Origin: CAWCUU01 sp963798855
GTDB taxonomy: Bacteria > Gemmatimonadota > Gemmatimonadetes > Longimicrobiales > RSA9
Assembly: GCA_963798855.1 (NCBI GenBank)
Contig: CAWCUU010000002.1
Coordinates: 372,001-436,000 of the forward strand
Length of the DNA stretch: 64,000 bases
Direction: 5' to 3'
The position numbers and the translations under genes are program-made. The notes under the pieces are model-generated. The model ran no database searches. It saw nothing but the letters and a program-made list of their open reading frames with translations, and was not told the DNA's origin. Positions 50,007-58,849 of the stretch are shown here, in pieces. The first letter of the stretch is position 1; each line of letters begins with the position of its first letter.

Positions 50007-52910
50007 ATGCGTCCAGGAACGTTCGAGCCGTCGCGGCACGGCTTCCCGTTCTCCGCGCGCTTCATCTATCCCGGCAGCTTGCTGGGACTGGCGGCGCCGC
50101 TGTCGCCCGATTTCGGGCTCGGCGGCGGGATGTGCTGGGCTGCGCTGGACCGCTACCTCGCGGATCGGCAGCTGCCGGCATTGCTGGAGCGGCCGCGCGC
50201 GGGCGAGCCGCTCTACATGGAGCTCGTACAGCGGCAGGCGAACACGCTGGCGAACGCGGGCTGGGCGAAGCTGACCGAGTGGCAGCGCCGCCCCGACGTG
50301 GGTGCGCGCTTCCGGCCGGGCGTAGCGGAGCTGACGCGGCGCGAGTGGCGGCGGGTGAAGCGCCGGCTGGACCGCGGGCTTCCCGTCCTGCTGTTCGTCA
50401 TCCGGGCGCGGGGGCCGTTCGCGAATCCATCGGAGAACCGGCAGGTGCTGGCGTACCGCTACCAGGTGGACGGCGGCCGACTGACGCTCTGGGTGTATGA
50501 TCCGCTGAGGCCGGGGAGCGACGGCGTCCGCCTGGGCATGAACCTGTCGCGGCGGCTGCCGCTCGACGCGAGCTTCGGCGAGCGCGAAACGGTGCGCGGC
50601 TTCTTCGCGGTGCCGTACGACCGGCAGGCGCCTCAGCAGCTGCAGGTCCACGTGCCGGTGGATCCGCGCGAGGGGGCCCCGCGTCTGGCGGCGGAGCCAC
50701 CCGCCGCGATCGCTGCGCCGCGCGGCCGACTGCATGCATTCGCCCGCGACGACGAGGGGAACCTCTTGCACTACCGGCGCAACCGGTCGGGCCGGTGGCG
50801 GGTGCGGGACCTGACTCGCCGGCGCAAGCACCCGGCGGAGGTCCGTCTCGCCACGCGGCCGGTTCCTCTGGCGGGGGTGCGCCCGCGGTTGTTCGCCCGG
50901 GGCCCGGGCGGCGGTCTGCTCGAGTACCGGAAGCGACGGCTCTTCGGCTGGTCCGCGCGCAACATCACGTCGCGCAGGAGCATCGGTGAGCGGTTCCGAT
51001 TCGAGGGGGAGCCGGTGGCGCTGTCCGCGTCGAGTGGAGAGATCGGTGTCTTCGCGATCGGCGAGGGCCGACTGCTCCACTATCGTAGGACGCGGATGGG
51101 GCGCTGGAGCGCCGAAAACCTGTCGGGTCGGCTCGGGCAGACGGAGACGCTACACGTCGCCGGCCATCCGGTGGCTTGCCTCGGCGCCGACCGTGCCGAG
51201 AACGTGCTCACCCGCAACCCGCAGGGAGAGCTCCTGCACTTCAGGCGCGCCCGGAACGGGAAGTGGCAGGCCGAGAACGCGACACTCCGGGTCGGCGGCT
51301 GGGACGCCTTCCGCATCGCGTCCGATCCGGTGCCGCTGCCGGTTTCGGACGCGATGCACGTCTTCGGGCTGACCTCCTCGGGAGAGCCGGTGCAGTACCG
51401 CCGCGGCGAGAACGGCCGCTGGCGTGCCCGCAAGCTGACCTCCGAGGTGACCGGCGACGCAGAGCCTCACCGGATGGTGGGCGGCCTCACGGCGCTGGAA
51501 GCGCTGGACGGCACGCTGCACCTCTTCGGCGTCGGCACGGAAGGCGGACTCGTCCACTACTGGTGGCTGCGAGGGGAATGGCAGGCCGAGGATCTCACCG
51601 TCGGACGCGCGACGATCGGTGACGAGATGCGGCTCGACGGGCCGCCCAGCGTGGCGCGAGGCCCGGGAAGCACGCTGCACGTGCTGGCGCGCCGGGGAAC
51701 CGAGGTCCTGCTCTATCGCTGGAGCCACGACAGCGACTGGGTCGCCGAGAACCTGACGCGCGACCGCTGGTCCGGATCCGCCGGCGTGGTCGGTGGAGAT
51801 CCGCAGGCGCTGGTGGACGCGCACGACCGGTTGCACGTGCTGATGCTCGACCCGGAGAATCGGCTGCAGCACGCCGGCCGCAGGTCGGCCAGCCACGCAA
51901 CCTGGCAGATCACGCTGATCCGCGCCGTCGGCTCGGTCGCCGACGCCCTTCGTCCGATTCCGGATGCCATTGTAGCCGTCGGCGTCGCGATCGTCCGCAG
52001 GCTGCGACCCGCGCGGCGACAGAGCCCGCTGCTGCGGGCGACTCCGGTCGAAGTGTCCCTGTCGCGCCGCGGGCCGGCGCCACCATCCGAGGATTCGGTG
52101 TGGGCGCAGGCGCAGGCGGTGCGTCGCGCCGAGGCCGAGCACCTGGAGGAGCTCGAACGCCGGGCCGACGCGGCACGGCAGGCGGAAGCCGCGCGGCTGC
52201 TGGAGCTCGAGCGGCAAGCGGAACAGGAGCGCCAGGCGGAGCTCGCGCGTCGGGCCGAGGCTGCCCGCCTCGCGGAGCTGGAGCGCCAGGCGGAGGAAGC
52301 GAGGCGGGCGGAGGAGCAGCGTCGCACCGACGCCGCCTGGCAGGAGGAGCTCGCGAAGCAGTCGGAGCTCGAGACGGAGACGGCGTCGCGAACGCGGCTG
52401 CAGGCCGAGGCCGACCGGCTCGCGGATGCCGAGACGGCGCGCAGGGCCGAGCTCGAGGCCGAGGCCGCGCGCAGGGCAGCGGCGGATGCGGAGGCCGGCC
52501 GCAAGGCAGCGGCGGAGGCCGAGTCCGCACGGAGGGCCGCGGAGGCCGAGCGGGAGCGGCAGGAAGCGCAGCGGCTCGAGCCTGCAGCGACCGCCGAGCC
52601 GGCACTGCCGGACCTGACGCCGACTGCCGGAGGCCCGGCGGATGAGGGCGCTCCTATCGAACTGCCCGCACCGGTCGTGCGGCGGAGGCGTCGGCCCGTG
52701 GATCCCGACCGGCCCCCGTTCGTTCCGCCAGCCGCCTCACCCGCGTGGCTGGAGGAGCTGTTCCCTGATCGCCCGCGGCCGGCGCCTGGCGCAGAGGCCG
52801 AGCGGGAGCGGCGTCGTCGTCAGCTGCTCGCGCTGGAGAACATCCTGCGCCTGGCGGAGCAGTACTCGGGCGATACGCCCACCTCGAAAGGCTCGACCAC
52901 CGAGCGGTAG
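50007..52910 (+). CDS. Cysteine-peptidase-like/beta-propeller/coiled-coil multidomain protein
   Basis: A 967-residue protein of unknown function, no signal peptide. Residues 1-215: a domain with FGLGGGMCWAALDRYL and ENRQVLAYRYQ...WVYDPLRPG, like a family of papain/C39-type domains whose usual NHQ His is Arg here. Residues about 240-660: seven full ~52-residue repeats plus a partial eighth, each with xLHxFxxxxxGxLxHYRRxRxGRWxAENLT, i.e. a PLL/tectonin-like propeller. Residues about 690-880: long Ala/Glu/Arg coiled coil with heptads (ELERQAEQERQAELARRAEA). The last 85 residues are Pro/Arg-rich. ATG 50007 follows AGGAG. Carbohydrate binding by the propeller is a family-based guess. Confidence 0.8.
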   Translation: MRPGTFEPSRHGFPFSARFIYPGSLLGLAAPLSPDFGLGGGMCWAALDRYLADRQLPALLERPRAGEPLYMELVQRQANTLANAGWAKLTEWQRRPDVGARFRPGVAELTRREWRRVKRRLDRGLPVLLFVIRARGPFANPSENRQVLAYRYQVDGGRLTLWVYDPLRPGSDGVRLGMNLSRRLPLDASFGERETVRGFFAVPYDRQAPQQLQVHVPVDPREGAPRLAAEPPAAIAAPRGRLHAFARDDEGNLLHYRRNRSGRWRVRDLTRRRKHPAEVRLATRPVPLAGVRPRLFARGPGGGLLEYRKRRLFGWSARNITSRRSIGERFRFEGEPVALSASSGEIGVFAIGEGRLLHYRRTRMGRWSAENLSGRLGQTETLHVAGHPVACLGADRAENVLTRNPQGELLHFRRARNGKWQAENATLRVGGWDAFRIASDPVPLPVSDAMHVFGLTSSGEPVQYRRGENGRWRARKLTSEVTGDAEPHRMVGGLTALEALDGTLHLFGVGTEGGLVHYWWLRGEWQAEDLTVGRATIGDEMRLDGPPSVARGPGSTLHVLARRGTEVLLYRWSHDSDWVAENLTRDRWSGSAGVVGGDPQALVDAHDRLHVLMLDPENRLQHAGRRSASHATWQITLIRAVGSVADALRPIPDAIVAVGVAIVRRLRPARRQSPLLRATPVEVSLSRRGPAPPSEDSVWAQAQAVRRAEAEHLEELERRADAARQAEAARLLELERQAEQERQAELARRAEAARLAELERQAEEARRAEEQRRTDAAWQEELAKQSELETETASRTRLQAEADRLADAETARRAELEAEAARRAAADAEAGRKAAAEAESARRAAEAERERQEAQRLEPAATAEPALPDLTPTAGGPADEGAPIELPAPVVRRRRRPVDPDRPPFVPPAASPAWLEELFPDRPRPAPGAEAERERRRRQLLALENILRLAEQYSGDTPTSKGSTTER

Positions 52911-52993
52911 CGGCGACCCTGGCGCGGCGTGGGGGGTAAAGGCGAGGTTCGAGCCGTACCCACGCGTCGAGATCGCCACGACACGGGACCGCC

Positions 52994-54043
52994 GTGCAGA
53001 GACTCCACCGCATCCTCGCCGAGCTGAAGCGACGCCACGTCTATCGCGTGGCAGGGGGCTACATCGTAGCCGCCTGGCTGATCATCCAGGTCGCGGCGAC
53101 CGCGCTGCCGTACCTCCACGCCCCGGAATGGCTGATCACGACGATCATCGTCGTGGCACTGGCCGGCTTCCCCGTCGCCCTCATTCTTGCCTGGCTCTTC
53201 GAGGTCACGCCGACCGGCGTGCACCGCGAGACGGATGCCGCTCACGCCCCGCCGCTACCGCCCCGGCCGACGCCGACCGAGGCCACGCCGACTGCCGGCG
53301 GCGGCGTGCGGATCCGGCCCCGCTGGGAGCGACTCGGGCCGGTGCTCGCGGGCGTCGCCGCGGTCGCGATCGGGGGGTGGCTCTGGAGCGCGCGGGCCGA
53401 GCGCGGCGGGCCTGCCTCGCCGTTCCCGTTTACCGGCTTCGACGCGATCACGCTCGAGCATCTCCAGGACAGTATCCAGCGGCAGATCCAGCCCCTGATC
53501 GAGCAGGCGGAGCGGAACCGGTTGGAGGGAACGGGGGCCGGCTCTCCGGTCGACGTCCCGGTGCCTCCTCCGCCACCCGGCACCTCCGTTGCGCCGCAGA
53601 CGGCAGGCACGGCCGCGGTGGCAGACAGCATCGCCGCGGGCCGCTACCACAGCATCTCCGTGCTGCCCTTCACGCCGATCGGAGACGCCGGGCTCTGGCA
53701 GACGGCGCAGCAGCTCACAGTCGAGCTGCGCAGGCTGGTCGAGCGGCGGTCGCCGCTCACCGCCGTATCCGCGGCGCGGGTAGCCGAGGCGATTTCCGAT
53801 GCGGACCTGCCATCGAAGGCGGGCGTGGACGCCGCGCAGGCTAGGAAGCTGGAGCCGGAAGCACTCGGGGACGCCTACATCGTCGGTCACCTCATCTACG
53901 GCGGCGGCACCGTCGTGGACGCGGAGCTCCGGTCGTCGCGCGACCACGCGCTGCTGCGCTCCACGAAGATCGTCGGCGCGTCGGCCGATCCCATTCCGCT
54001 GGCGAGAACCGTCGCGGATGAGCTTCTGGGCCACGCCAATTGA
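52994..54043 (+). CDS. Membrane protein with FlgO/TolB-N-like domain
   Basis: A 349-residue protein opening with the LKRRHVYRVAGGYIVAAWLI motif that begins many adenylate-cyclase- and TPR-associated membrane proteins; helices at about 15-35, 48-70 and 118-138. A Pro-rich linker follows, then a FlgO/TolB-N-like periplasmic domain (about 215-349; SISVLPFTPIGDAGLWQTAQ, GDAYIVGHLIYGG) normally found ahead of TPR or TolB units. Starts at GTG 52994 and its stop overlaps the TTG of the next gene (TTGA). Confidence 0.75.
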   Translation: MQRLHRILAELKRRHVYRVAGGYIVAAWLIIQVAATALPYLHAPEWLITTIIVVALAGFPVALILAWLFEVTPTGVHRETDAAHAPPLPPRPTPTEATPTAGGGVRIRPRWERLGPVLAGVAAVAIGGWLWSARAERGGPASPFPFTGFDAITLEHLQDSIQRQIQPLIEQAERNRLEGTGAGSPVDVPVPPPPPGTSVAPQTAGTAAVADSIAAGRYHSISVLPFTPIGDAGLWQTAQQLTVELRRLVERRSPLTAVSAARVAEAISDADLPSKAGVDAAQARKLEPEALGDAYIVGHLIYGGGTVVDAELRSSRDHALLRSTKIVGASADPIPLARTVADELLGHAN

Positions 54044-54588
54044 GTCGAGAACGACCGGGCCCGTCACGACGCCCGATCCGGCCTGCCCCCCCGGATGTCG
54101 ACCAGCAGCCCGCCGCCGAAGGCGGCATTTCCGCGTCCCTCTTCCGCGAGGCGCTTTCCCGCTGGGCCAGCGGAGTGACGATCATCGCGGTCCGCGATGA
54201 GGGGCGGGTCTACGCGACGACCGCCACGGCCTTCGCCGCCGCATCGCTCCGACCTCCGCTCGTGCTCTTCACGCTCGGCGCCGGAGCGCAGGTGCTGCCG
54301 TTCCTGCGGGTGGGTGACGGCTGCGCCGTCAGCATCCTGACGGAGTCGCAGCGCCGCTATGCGACCATCTTCGCCGACGCCTTTCCCGTGGGCCCGACGC
54401 CCTTTCCGGCGAGCGGCCCGCCGGTCGTTCCGGGCGCGCTCGCGGCCCTCCGCTGCACGGTCGAGCAGACGGTGGAGGCGGGGGACCACCGGGTGGTCAT
54501 CGCGCGCGTCGCCGACGCCGAGCTCGGTTCTGACGCCCCGCCTCTGGTGCACTACCGCACGGAGTATCTCGGACCGGGAGGCGGCTGA
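54040..54588 (+). CDS. Flavin reductase-like FMN-binding protein
   Basis: A 182-residue protein of the flavin reductase (HpaC-like) split-barrel family: FREALSRWASGVTIIAVRDEG, ATTATAFAAASLRPPLVLF and ALRCTVEQTVEAGDHRVVIARV are typical. It reduces FMN or FAD with NAD(P)H, often for a partner monooxygenase; none is adjacent. The TTG start overlaps the upstream stop by four bases; about 30 disordered residues precede the domain. Confidence 0.87.
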   Translation: MSRERPGPSRRPIRPAPPDVDQQPAAEGGISASLFREALSRWASGVTIIAVRDEGRVYATTATAFAAASLRPPLVLFTLGAGAQVLPFLRVGDGCAVSILTESQRRYATIFADAFPVGPTPFPASGPPVVPGALAALRCTVEQTVEAGDHRVVIARVADAELGSDAPPLVHYRTEYLGPGGG

Positions 54589-54599
54589 GCCGCACCACC

Positions 54600-55745
54600 T
54601 CAAGCGGCGCGGCTCTGCGCGGTCTCGATCGGCGCGAAGGTCGGGGTGATCCGGCGGTCCGTGCCGAGGAAGATGAAGTGGTCGAAGTAATAGTGGATCA
54701 GCAGGAAGCTGAGTACCACGCTGTAGAACGCGAAGTAGTGCTGATCCCTGTATACCGGGCCGAAGAGCAGGCTCTTCATCGGTCCGCCGGTCGCGAACGC
54801 GCCGAGCCTGACCACGATGCCGAGCACGGCGAGGAACAGCACGCCGGCGCCGAGGGTGAAGCCCAGGCACATTCCGTAGAGCTTCCAACCGCGGTTCGAC
54901 ACCCGCCGCACGACATCCGACCCGATCAGCCCCCGCTGCTCGCGTAGCCGGTTCAGATAGAGCACCACCGCCAGGTACTGAAAGGAGTGCCAGACGTTCA
55001 ACCCCTGGAACGCGACGTCCAGGTTCTTGAGCGTCGGCGTGAGGAAGAAGAGGCTGGTCGCCAGCGTCATGTGCAACGTCTTTGGTCCGTGGAAGCGTCC
55101 AGTCCGGATCTCCAGGATCGTCTTCGCGACGAACGCGACGAGGAAGGTCAGGAACGCGGCCCAGATCAGCATCGGCAGGATCGGCATCTTCAGGAAGGGC
55201 GGGAACAGCAGGTGTCGGCCGCCGGTGATGAACTCACTGTTCATCAGCTTCTTCGTCGCGATCGGATACATGCAGGTGAAGAGCAGGCCGTAGTCGATCA
55301 CGCGCGACGCCCACGTCCAGCCGCGGGGATCCTTCATCCGGTATGCGTCCGCGATGAAGGCGGCCTGGTGGATCACGTGGACGGAGGCCCAGAAGAAGAA
55401 GATCGTGACCAGCAGCGTCAGGTTCCAGATCGCCAGCGACACGATGATGAGTGGCAGCAGGTAAGCACCCTTCGAGTAGACGGGATAGCGCTTGCGGAAG
55501 TCGGGCTCCATCACCGTCATCGTGTACGTCGCGAACAGGTGCGGCCCTCCGATCACCATCGTGACCAGCAGGTCCACGAAGACGTTGCTGTTGACCAGCG
55601 TGTGGCTGATGTGGGGGAACAGCAGCAGCGCCGCCGAGAAGATCACGAAGACGAGGTCGTAGAACGGACTCACGAGCCAGAGATCGGACTTCTCGATTCG
55701 CACCTTCGACGGCGCGAGCGTCAACGACTGCGCGATGCTGGCCAT
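54600..55745 (-). CDS. Histidine-rich multi-pass membrane protein, unknown function
   Basis: A 381-residue protein with about nine to ten helices. His residues fall at helix ends in a repeated way: LFPHISHTLV, IGGPHLFATYTMTV, WASVHVIHQAAFIAD, NVWHSFQYLAVVLYLN and HYYFDHFIFLG. This recalls membrane di-iron or haem enzymes (for example fatty-acid hydroxylase or Brp/Blh-like proteins), but the motif spacing does not prove either. No neighbour helps. Convergent with the flavin reductase, 11 bases apart. Confidence 0.7.
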   Translation of the reverse strand: MASIAQSLTLAPSKVRIEKSDLWLVSPFYDLVFVIFSAALLLFPHISHTLVNSNVFVDLLVTMVIGGPHLFATYTMTVMEPDFRKRYPVYSKGAYLLPLIIVSLAIWNLTLLVTIFFFWASVHVIHQAAFIADAYRMKDPRGWTWASRVIDYGLLFTCMYPIATKKLMNSEFITGGRHLLFPPFLKMPILPMLIWAAFLTFLVAFVAKTILEIRTGRFHGPKTLHMTLATSLFFLTPTLKNLDVAFQGLNVWHSFQYLAVVLYLNRLREQRGLIGSDVVRRVSNRGWKLYGMCLGFTLGAGVLFLAVLGIVVRLGAFATGGPMKSLLFGPVYRDQHYFAFYSVVLSFLLIHYYFDHFIFLGTDRRITPTFAPIETAQSRAA

Positions 55746-55996
55746 TGCGCCTCCCTGGCGGCTTCAAGATCCGATTCGGCGCCGCGCGTGCAGCGGTGGC
55801 GGAGTCCGCGGCTTCAAGAACGATTCCAGCCCGAACGATCACCCAACAGACGATCGATCCGTAACCAGCGGCCGGATCGGGTGCGGCGGGCGAACGCGAA
55901 AATGTTGCTGCCGGCTCGCCCGGACCGCAACCGTCGCGATCTCGTACCTTGCCTCGGGCCGGGCCAACCGGCGGTGTGACGCTCCGGCTGTTCGCA

Positions 55997-56296
55997 TCAG
56001 ATCGCTTCGAAGGCGCCGATCTCCGTCTCCGACCGGGTCAGCTCGGCGCACTGCTCGTCGAGCCTGCGGTACGCGGCACCAGCCTGGTCGAGGAACGCCC
56101 GGCGCGCCGCTTCCGAGATCCAGCGGTCGATCGTGAGATACGACCGCCCGTCGGGCGCCTCGCGGAGCAGCTGCGAGCCGAGGAAACCCGTGGCGGTCGA
56201 GAACAGGTGCGTCCACTGCCCGCGCGGGCCGTACGCTCTCTCGAAGTCGCGCTCACGCCCCGGCTCGACCTCGAATCGCCATATGTAGACGAACAT
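55997..56296 (-). CDS. Antibiotic biosynthesis monooxygenase (ABM)-fold protein
   Basis: A 99-residue ferredoxin-like ABM domain: MFVYIWRFEVEPGRERDFER, GFLGSQLLREAPDGRSYLTI and DRWISEAARRAFL match this superfamily of small dimeric oxygenases or isomerases. No cofactor site can be named. ATG 56294-56296 gives a start directly at strand 1. It lies about 250 bases after the histidine-rich membrane gene, in the same direction. Confidence 0.75.
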   Translation of the reverse strand: MFVYIWRFEVEPGRERDFERAYGPRGQWTHLFSTATGFLGSQLLREAPDGRSYLTIDRWISEAARRAFLDQAGAAYRRLDEQCAELTRSETEIGAFEAI

Positions 56297-56705
56297 GCCT
56301 CGGCCCCGGATTGAGCGGCGCCAGCTTCCCGTTCTGCCGTGAATCCTACGCAGAAGGGCCCCTCGAATCGAGGGCCCCGGTGTACGCCCGCACCGGGCTG
56401 CTGTTGGCGGCGTGCGCCGCCGATCCGATCGCGCCGGCGACGTGCACGGCGACGTGGTCCGCGGATCGAGTGACACATGTTCAAGCCGTCGTCGGTGGAG
56501 GGGATGGGAGCCAGTGTGCGACATCGGATATGTTGGGGGGGATGATGGGGGTGGCGCCATGATGGGACCGGGGTGGCGCAACTCCAACGGCAGCTACGGG
56601 GTGCTATTCTCGTTCACGACGGCGTGAGCCAGAATTGAGGCGAGCGTCGCGGACGTGGCGCGGGCGGCGGTCGCCCGCCGTCGGCCGAGCGAGAGCGGAG
56701 GGGTG
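56297..56705. other. Intergenic region before the copper-type two-component genes
   Basis: A 409-base divergent region with no supported gene. It contains a G-rich run (56535-56573; four G-tracts of 3-7) with one long 12-base loop, a weak quadruplex candidate. CGGAGGGG before 56706 is the ribosome site of the response regulator. A short frame with MMGPGWRNSNGSYG is too short and unlike a protein. Confidence 0.35.
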
Positions 56706-57386
56706 ATGCGCCTGCTGGTGATCGAGGATGATCGGAAGGTCGCGAGCTTCCTGCAGCGGGGGCTGCGAGAGGACGGCTACGAGGTGGACGTCGCGCACGA
56801 CGGCAGCGAGGGCGCGCTCAACGCGCACGTTTACGACTACGATGCGTTGCTCGTGGACGTCATGCTGCCGGGCAAGAACGGCTACGAGATCGTGCGGGAG
56901 CTGCGCGGCGAGGGGAAGACGGTGCCGATCCTACTGCTCACGGCGCGGGACGCGACGGAGGATATCGTGCGTGGCCTGGACGCGGGCGCGGACGACTACC
57001 TGACGAAGCCGTTCAGCTTCGACGAGCTGCTCGCGCGCGTGCGGGCACTGCTTCGTCGCGGCGGCGCGGCCCGCCTCACGCGGCTGATCTACCACGACGT
57101 GGAGATGGACCGGGTCCGCCATGAGGCGACGCGAGGCGGCGCGACGCTCGACCTGACGGCGAAGGAATTCGAGCTGCTCGAGTACTTCCTGCTGCACCCG
57201 GAGGAGGTCGTGCGACGAACGGAGCTGCTCGAGAAGGTGTGGGACCTGAGCTTCGACCCGATGTCCAACGTGGTGGACGTGCACGTCGCGAACCTGCGCC
57301 GCAAGCTGCGGGCGGGCGGGCGGGCGCCGCTGATTCAGACCGTCCGCGGCGTCGGCTACGCGATGAGTGAAGGCGCCGAGGAGTGA
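56706..57386 (+). CDS. OmpR-family response regulator (copper-type)
   Basis: A 226-residue response regulator: receiver domain (1-115; VIEDDRKVASFL acidic pocket, LLVDVMLPGKNG phosphoacceptor Asp51, LLTARDATEDIV, LTKPFSFDELLARVRA Lys102) and a winged helix DNA-binding domain (about 130-222; LTAKEFELLEYFLLHPEEVV, VDVHVANLRRKL, IQTVRGVGYAM). The closest subgroup is CusR/CopR. Overlaps the sensor gene by four bases (GTGA) and GGAGGGG lies before the ATG, so the three genes form a coupled operon with the ATPase. Confidence 0.93.
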   Translation: MRLLVIEDDRKVASFLQRGLREDGYEVDVAHDGSEGALNAHVYDYDALLVDVMLPGKNGYEIVRELRGEGKTVPILLLTARDATEDIVRGLDAGADDYLTKPFSFDELLARVRALLRRGGAARLTRLIYHDVEMDRVRHEATRGGATLDLTAKEFELLEYFLLHPEEVVRRTELLEKVWDLSFDPMSNVVDVHVANLRRKLRAGGRAPLIQTVRGVGYAMSEGAEE

Positions 57387-58849
57387 TCCGCTCGTTCCGC
57401 TTCCAGCTCGCGGCCCGGGTCGCGGTGAGCGTCACGGCGGCGCTCGTCGCGATCGGGCTGCTCAGCTACGCCCTGATGCGAGGCTCGCTCGACCGGCAGA
57501 TCGACGCCAGCCTCCTCAACATCGCGTCCATCCAGGCCGCCTCGGTCACCGCACCCGCTTCCGGCGCGATGCAGTTCCACGAGTGGGCGCTGACTCCGGA
57601 GGAAGCGGCGTCCGTCCTGGACCTCAATCGATACGCGCAGGTCTGGAACGCCGATGGCGAGAGCCTGCTGCGGACGCGCTACCTGAGACGCGACCTGCCG
57701 CTCGATCGAGACGCGCTGCGCCGCGCCGGCGCCGGCCACGTCGTATGGGGCGAGCAACGCCTCGGCCCCGTGCCAGTCCGCTCCCTCTACTACCCCCTCG
57801 CCCGTCTCGGCCCGGCGCACGCGCACCACGTGCTGCAGGTGGCGGCTCCGCTCGTCGCCCGCAACGCCACGCTGCGCCGTTTCGCGCTGCTGCTGATGGT
57901 CCTGGTGGCCGTGGCCGGCGGCGTCAGCTTCGCAGGGAGCTGGTGGCTGGCGCGGCGCGTGGTCCGCCCCGTCGACGAGATCATCGACCAGACGGAGGAG
58001 ATCGGGGCTCACACGCTCGGCCGCCGCATCGAGGCCTACGCGGACACGCAGGAGTACCAGCGCCTCGTGCAGGTGCTGAACACGATGCTGGAAAGGCTCG
58101 ACCGCGCGTTCGAGGCGCAACGTCGCTTCACGGCCGACGCGAGCCACGAGCTGCGCTCGCCTCTGACGGCTCTGCAGGGCGAACTCGAGCTCGCGCTGCG
58201 GAGGGAGCGGGCGCCGGAGGAGTACCGTCGCGTAATCGCCAGTGCGCTCGAGGAGGGGCGACGCCTCGCGCGTACCGCCGAGGACCTGCTCACACTCGCT
58301 CGCGCGGACGCCGGCGTGCTCCGCCCACGGCTGCGCTCGGGGGACCTCGCCCCGATCGCGGCGCGCACGTGCGACCGGCTGCGTTCGACCGCGGACGGGA
58401 AGCGAATCGAGCTGTCGTTCGAGAATCGGGGTGCACCGGACGTTCCGGTCGACCCCGAGCTCGTTGAGCGGCTCGCCTACAACCTGATCGAGAACGCGGT
58501 GAAGTACACGCCCAGGGGCGGCCGCATCAACGTGACCCTGGCGCCCGAGCCGGAGGGCGCGCTGCTGCTCGTCGAGGACAGCGGCCCGGGGCTGCCGGAG
58601 TCGCAGATCGATCGCATCTTCGACCGCTTCTTCCGGTTCGATGAAGCGCGGACTTCGAGCATGGAGCCAGGCGGCGCCGGGCTCGGCCTGTCCATCGCGC
58701 ACGCCATCGCCTCCGCGCACGGGGCCACGGTCGACGCGGCGAATCGGACGGGCGGAGGCGCGGCCTTTCGCGTGCACTTCCCTGCGGGCGGCACGGCGGC
58801 CGAGCCCGCGGCGGCGACGGAGCGCCCCGCCGTGCCCGGCGCCGAATGA
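57383..58849 (+). CDS. Membrane sensor histidine kinase (CusS-like)
   Basis: A 488-residue kinase with two helices (about 12-32 and 172-195) flanking a periplasmic sensor domain, HAMP (about 196-250), H-box QRRFTADASHELRSPLTAL (His about 259), N-box LIENAVKYT, G1 DSGPGLP and G2 GAGLGLSIA. GTG start overlaps the response regulator stop; its own stop overlaps the CopB-type ATPase start (ATGA). Ligand likely copper or silver because of these neighbours. Confidence 0.92.
   Translation: MIRSFRFQLAARVAVSVTAALVAIGLLSYALMRGSLDRQIDASLLNIASIQAASVTAPASGAMQFHEWALTPEEAASVLDLNRYAQVWNADGESLLRTRYLRRDLPLDRDALRRAGAGHVVWGEQRLGPVPVRSLYYPLARLGPAHAHHVLQVAAPLVARNATLRRFALLLMVLVAVAGGVSFAGSWWLARRVVRPVDEIIDQTEEIGAHTLGRRIEAYADTQEYQRLVQVLNTMLERLDRAFEAQRRFTADASHELRSPLTALQGELELALRRERAPEEYRRVIASALEEGRRLARTAEDLLTLARADAGVLRPRLRSGDLAPIAARTCDRLRSTADGKRIELSFENRGAPDVPVDPELVERLAYNLIENAVKYTPRGGRINVTLAPEPEGALLLVEDSGPGLPESQIDRIFDRFFRFDEARTSSMEPGGAGLGLSIAHAIASAHGATVDAANRTGGGAAFRVHFPAGGTAAEPAAATERPAVPGAE

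Noticed and set aside
52940..52975. GGTTCGA resembling a tRNA T-loop
   Set aside because: Flanking bases do not form the T-stem or any cloverleaf; no tRNA was found in the window.
56535..56573. G-quadruplex candidate before the response regulator
   Set aside because: One loop is 12 bases and G-runs are expected by chance at this G+C content.
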